Shown here: in pieces, positions 33,945 to 36,424 of the stretch
Layout: each line of letters starts with the position of its first letter
Numbering within the stretch: position 1 is the stretch's first letter
Assembly: GCF_009936035.1 (NCBI RefSeq)
Contig: NZ_QWEO01000029.1
Location: forward strand, 1-36,424
Direction: 5' to 3'
Length of the DNA: 36,424 nucleotides
Origin: Neglectibacter sp. X58
GTDB taxonomy: Bacteria > Bacillota > Clostridia > Oscillospirales > Acutalibacteraceae
Program-made: the position numbers and the translations under genes
Notes under the pieces: generated by a model
What the model was told of the DNA's origin: nothing
Seen by the model: only the letters and a program-made list of their open reading frames with translations
Databases searched by the model: none

Positions 33945-34469
33945 ATGGAAGAAAACAACAAACGAGATTATGAGGATTCTTTTATTGACGATTTGCAGGC
34001 GTATGAGTACAATGAAATGGTTGAAAAAGCCAATAATGTAGTGCTTGGTTTTGCTGCGGGTACAGGTGCAACAGGTGTTATACCAATTCCCTTTGCAGAT
34101 GCCCCCATGATGATTGCAGAGCAAGTGGCAATGATGGCTGCAATCAATGGTGTATTTCATATTGACATAAGTAAGGATGCTCTTAAATCGCTCGCAGTTG
34201 CAGCAATAGGTGTTGGAGGTGCCACAGTATTAGGGAAAACGGTAGCGGCGAATTTGTTTAAGCTTATCCCTGGAGCTGGCTCTGTTGTTGGCGGGGTTAT
34301 CTCTGCTGGAACAGCAGGTGTTATTACTCTAGCTTTAGGCAAAGCCTATATTGAAGTGTGCAAAGCAATTAAAATGGGTAAATTGAGGCAAAACGAGTTG
34401 ACTTCAAAAGCTGGAAAAGATATGTTGAAGGAAGCATTTAAGGCGCAAATGAAGAAGAAAAAAGAATAG
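33945..34469 (+). CDS. DUF697-family protein
   Basis: 174 residues from ATG 33945 (AAAGGGG 8 bp upstream; ATG 33927 overlaps the previous stop and is possible). FAAGTGATGVIPIPFADAPM, IAEQVAMMAAINGVF, GVGGATVLGKTVAANLFKLI and PGAGSVVGGVISAGTAG are the DUF697 signature, a hydrophobic helical domain usually found C-terminal to Era/YcjX-like GTPases. Here it stands alone without a GTPase. It is the last gene of the operon, and its basic end KAQMKKKKE could anchor to membrane lipids. Confidence 0.85.
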   Translation: MEENNKRDYEDSFIDDLQAYEYNEMVEKANNVVLGFAAGTGATGVIPIPFADAPMMIAEQVAMMAAINGVFHIDISKDALKSLAVAAIGVGGATVLGKTVAANLFKLIPGAGSVVGGVISAGTAGVITLALGKAYIEVCKAIKMGKLRQNELTSKAGKDMLKEAFKAQMKKKKE

Positions 34470-34501
34470 TTGCCTGGGACGTTTAGTTCTTCAAGAACAG
34501 G

Positions 34502-34731
34502 TAGAAATCGGTTGGTTCTGGAAGATTTTTGGTCTTATTAGGGATAGCTGCTTTTTGGACTTGCTATAATGAATAAGGCTTGTATAAATATGAAAAGTAG
34601 GTTTCAACAGGAAATGTATAAAAAATGTTGACCCCAATTTGACCCCAGCCTCAACCATCGTGGGCAGGGGAGTGTGGGCAAATTGTGTATAACAGTGAAA
34701 TAATATACTGCGTTTCCTTAGAAATCGGTTG
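34502..34731 (+). repeat. 13-bp direct repeat near attR
   Basis: TAGAAATCGGTTG occurs at 34502-34514 and 34719-34731, bracketing the tandem GACCCC repeats in the 302-bp gene-free end of the element. It may be a further recombinase or excisionase site. Otherwise this gap shows only AT-rich sequence and the small inverted repeat GTTCTT-C-AAGAAC (about 34486-34498). Confidence 0.45.
34628..34647 (+). repeat. Tandem GACCCC repeat near attR, probable integrase arm site
   Basis: TTGACCCCAATTTGACCCCA here is identical to 22125-22144 near attL, in the same orientation, 125 bp inside attR. The two pairs give the element a matching binding platform at each end. Confidence 0.7.
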
Positions 34732-34771
34732 ATTTAGCGTATTTATTTACAGTTAAATTTACAATTAGCCC

Positions 34772-34816
<45 letters not shown>

Positions 34817-34845
34817 TCCTGTGGATATAAAAAAGATATTCGCTC

Positions 34846-34873
34846 AAAAAACCGCGCTGTGGCGCGGTTTTTT
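34846..34873 (+). terminator. Terminator, probably the original tRNA-fMet terminator
   Basis: CCGCGC/GCGCGG with loop TGTG, preceded by A6 and followed by T6. It lies 30 bp after attR. Before insertion it would have ended the tRNA transcript. Confidence 0.85.
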
Positions 34874-34977
34874 GATGCCTAAAAGCCTGGATTTGAAAAG
34901 TCAAAAACGTAGATGAAAAAATGGCGTTTTGGCTTTCCGGCAGGAACCGAACCCTCACACAGCAGAATAAAGCAGAA

Positions 34978-35014
34978 CGAGAGGGCCAGTGGATAGCATC
35001 TGCTGGCCCTCTCG
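34978..35014. repeat. 12-bp stem hairpin
   Basis: CGAGAGGGCCAG/CTGGCCCTCTCG with a 13-base loop, no T-run. It lies just before a true terminator in the gap 34874-35098, which holds no gene. Confidence 0.55.
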
Positions 35015-35028
35015 CCACAGAAATACAT

Positions 35029-35075
35029 AGCCGGTCGCTGGAGAAACCTCTCCAAAACAAGCGACCGGCTTTTTT
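35029..35075 (+). terminator. Strong rho-independent terminator
   Basis: AGCCGGTCGCT (35029-35039) pairs perfectly with AGCGACCGGCT (35060-35070), followed by TTTTT. It insulates the following conjugative-element genes. Confidence 0.8.
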
Positions 35076-35098
35076 CATTTCTGAAAGGAGGCTCTAAA

Positions 35099-35829
35099 AT
35101 GATAACCTTGAAAATCTGGCACGGCCCTATGCGGACTGAGCTCACCCTCCCCCTACCCGATGGCAAGCTCGAAACAGAGCTTGTCAACGCTTTCCACGCT
35201 ACACCCCCAAGGTTCGTGGCCGATGAGGTCACTCCGCAGGCGTTGTCCGTACTGAACGGGAAAGAAATCGACCTGGACGAACTGAACTTTCTCGCCAAGC
35301 GCATGGAAGCGTTTATCCCATACGAGGCAGAGCAGTTCCTGCCGGGCCGGTCAAGCTGACATTCTACTGCCCTCTCGTGGGCCAGCTGGATGACGGCGAG
35401 TGCGACGAGTATATCGACGTGGGCAGCGGCTTTCTGACGGCGTACCAAGACCAGATTGAGCAGGGCATCGCCGACGAGCAAGGCCCTGAGATGGGCGATA
35501 TGGCTCAGTACCTGGACAGGAATGCTGGTGTAGCTGCCAAGCTCATGTCCGCCGTGTGGACGGTAGAAGAAATGGATGGCAGGCTCCTGGGCCGTATCGA
35601 CTGCCACCTCAAAGAGCCGCTTACGCCGGACGAGATGGCCGATTTGCGGGAAGAAATCCTTGGGCAATGTTCAGATGGGCTTGGGGAAGGTTTTGAGCAG
35701 CGGCCCATCGAAACGGATGAGGGTGATCTCTACGTTTCCTACTGGAACAGCAGTGATGATTATTTTCTCTGTACCGAAGATGAGCTGGAAGAACATCTGG
35801 AACCCCATCAAGGGATGGGCGGTATTTAA
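35099..35829 (+). pseudogene. ArdA-like conjugative-element protein with internal deletion
   Basis: The first part (35099-35359, GGAGG 8 bp upstream) reads MITLKIWHGPMRTELTLPLP ... LDELNFLAKRMEAFIPYEAE, the N-terminus of a large antirestriction-like (ArdA-type) protein common on clostridial conjugative elements. It then stops at PGRSS. In another frame, open through the junction (VKLTFYCPLVGQLDDGEC from about 35350), the sequence continues to LEEHLEPHQGMGGI at 35829. The two pieces are in different frames and the usual middle is missing, so an internal deletion fused them near 35335-35352. The downstream piece could still be made from GTG 35377 as a 150-residue protein. Confidence 0.65.
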
Positions 35830-35846
35830 GAAATGGAGGTATCACA

Positions 35847-36143
35847 ATGAACGAATGGGATAAACTGCACAGGATGGCTGAGCGCTACAAGGCTGAGTAC
35901 CCCAGCGGCACAAGGATCATGCTGCTGAGTATGGGCGAGGATATGCACCGTGTTGAGGACAACACCCGAGGTACGGTGCTTACCGTGGACGACATCGGTA
36001 CCCTGCATTGCAAGTTCGACAATGGCCGGTCGCTGGGGCTTATCCCCAACGAGGACTCTTTCCGCAAGCTGACGGAAGAAGAACTGGCAGAGGAACAGGA
36101 GCCGGACATGGACGAAGATGAAGATTTCGGTATGAAAATGTAG
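35847..36143 (+). CDS. DUF4314-family conjugative-element protein
   Basis: 98 residues; ATGGAGG lies about 8 bp upstream. EYPSGTRIMLLSMGEDMHRV, then RGTVLTVDDIGTLHCKFDNG and RSLGLIPNEDSFRKL match the small SH3-like DUF4314 proteins carried by clostridial conjugative elements. An acidic tail follows. Function unknown. It is 17 bp from the preceding gene and probably in one operon with it and the methyltransferase. Confidence 0.85.
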   Translation: MNEWDKLHRMAERYKAEYPSGTRIMLLSMGEDMHRVEDNTRGTVLTVDDIGTLHCKFDNGRSLGLIPNEDSFRKLTEEELAEEQEPDMDEDEDFGMKM

Positions 36144-36177
36144 GAGGTGCTTCAATTTCGGGTAGGTCGGATGGCAG

Positions 36178-36424
36178 ATGGCTATCCGATTTTTTGATAT
36201 GTTCGCGGGAATCGGCGGCTTTCGTTCTGGCCTGGAGGCTGTAGGCGGGTTTGAATGCGTCGGTCACTGCGAAATAGACAGGTATGCAAATCAGGCATAT
36301 AACGCTATGTACGATACGGAAGGAGAAGTGTTCTTTGCAGATGCCAAAACCATCGACCCCAATGCGCTGCCGGATATCGACCTTATTTGCGGAGGCTTTC
36401 CTTGCCAATCTTTTTCAATTGCTG
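36178..36424 (+). CDS. DNA (cytosine-5) methyltransferase, N-terminal part
   Basis: 82 codons are visible before the window ends. MAIRFFDMFAGIGGFRSGLE is motif I (SAM binding). GHCEIDRYANQAYN is motif II. DLICGGFPCQSFS is motif IV with the catalytic Cys in PCQ. The ATG at 36178 is preferred because the earlier ATG at 36171 is out of frame. Such solitary methyltransferases on conjugative elements usually protect against restriction. The target recognition domain lies outside the window. Confidence 0.92.
   Translation, partial: MAIRFFDMFAGIGGFRSGLEAVGGFECVGHCEIDRYANQAYNAMYDTEGEVFFADAKTIDPNALPDIDLICGGFPCQSFSIA

Overview
The window looks like a chromosome segment of a motile, probably gut-associated member of the Firmicutes (class Clostridia; Oscillospirales/Lachnospirales-like is my guess). 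The pointers are the strong GGAGG ribosome binding sites, a csrA-flagellin pair, clostridial-type serine resolvases, MobA/MobL and ArdA-like conjugative-element debris, and a LicD/cytidylyltransferase/FkbM flagellar glycan island. No 16S or housekeeping marker is present, so the family is not settled.

Layout. (1) 1-1.4 kb: debris of a conjugative element, with a truncated relaxase and a truncated serine resolvase abutting head to head. (2) 1.4-4.3 kb: a motility control block. It holds a resolvase-derived protein without a catalytic domain, a short csrA, a leader with a GGA-loop hairpin, and a 562-residue flagellin, then a palindromic insert, a relic of a second flagellin 3' end and a terminator. 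(3) 4.35-21.6 kb: one co-oriented flagellar glycan locus. It encodes a sulfotransferase-like protein, an FkbM methyltransferase, an APS-kinase-like protein, a cytidylyltransferase/oxidoreductase fusion, LicD, an IspD-like/APH-kinase fusion, a GT11 fucosyltransferase, GDP-mannose 4,6-dehydratase, a His-for-Lys DegT-fold dehydrase with a Cys cluster, a split transketolase, an epimerase/reductase, GDP-fucose synthase, mannose-1-P guanylyltransferase and an SGNH-like protein. (4) 21.9-22.06 kb: initiator tRNA with its own promoter. (5) 22.0-34.8 kb: a 12.8-kb integrative mobilizable element inserted in the tRNA 3' end and bounded by 45-bp direct repeats. (6) 34.8-36.4 kb: more conjugative-element debris (broken ArdA-like gene, DUF4314, start of a cytosine methyltransferase).

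How the genes fit. ManC, Gmd and Fcl would make GDP-mannose, GDP-4-keto-6-deoxymannose and GDP-L-fucose; the GT11 enzyme would use the fucose. The His187 dehydrase and the split transketolase suggest a second branch from the 4-keto intermediate toward a 3,6-dideoxy, possibly C2-branched sugar. The two cytidylyltransferases, a kinase domain and LicD suggest a CDP-activated phospho-substituent, and the sulfotransferase-like and APS-kinase-like genes suggest sulfation. All of these could decorate the flagellin encoded just upstream.

The integrative element carries an integrase with a HicB-like C-terminal domain, an SF2 helicase, a minimal relaxase, an excisionase, a serine resolvase with a res-like upstream region, two tiny membrane peptides, and an amidoligase/glutamine-amidotransferase pair. 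It also carries an XRE repressor facing a consensus promoter that drives four unrecognised or membrane-type proteins ending in a DUF697 protein. The strongest candidates for undescribed biology are the resolvase-derived regulator/csrA/flagellin block, the GDP-sugar dehydrase-transketolase branch, and the repressor-controlled membrane-protein operon next to the amidoligase pair.
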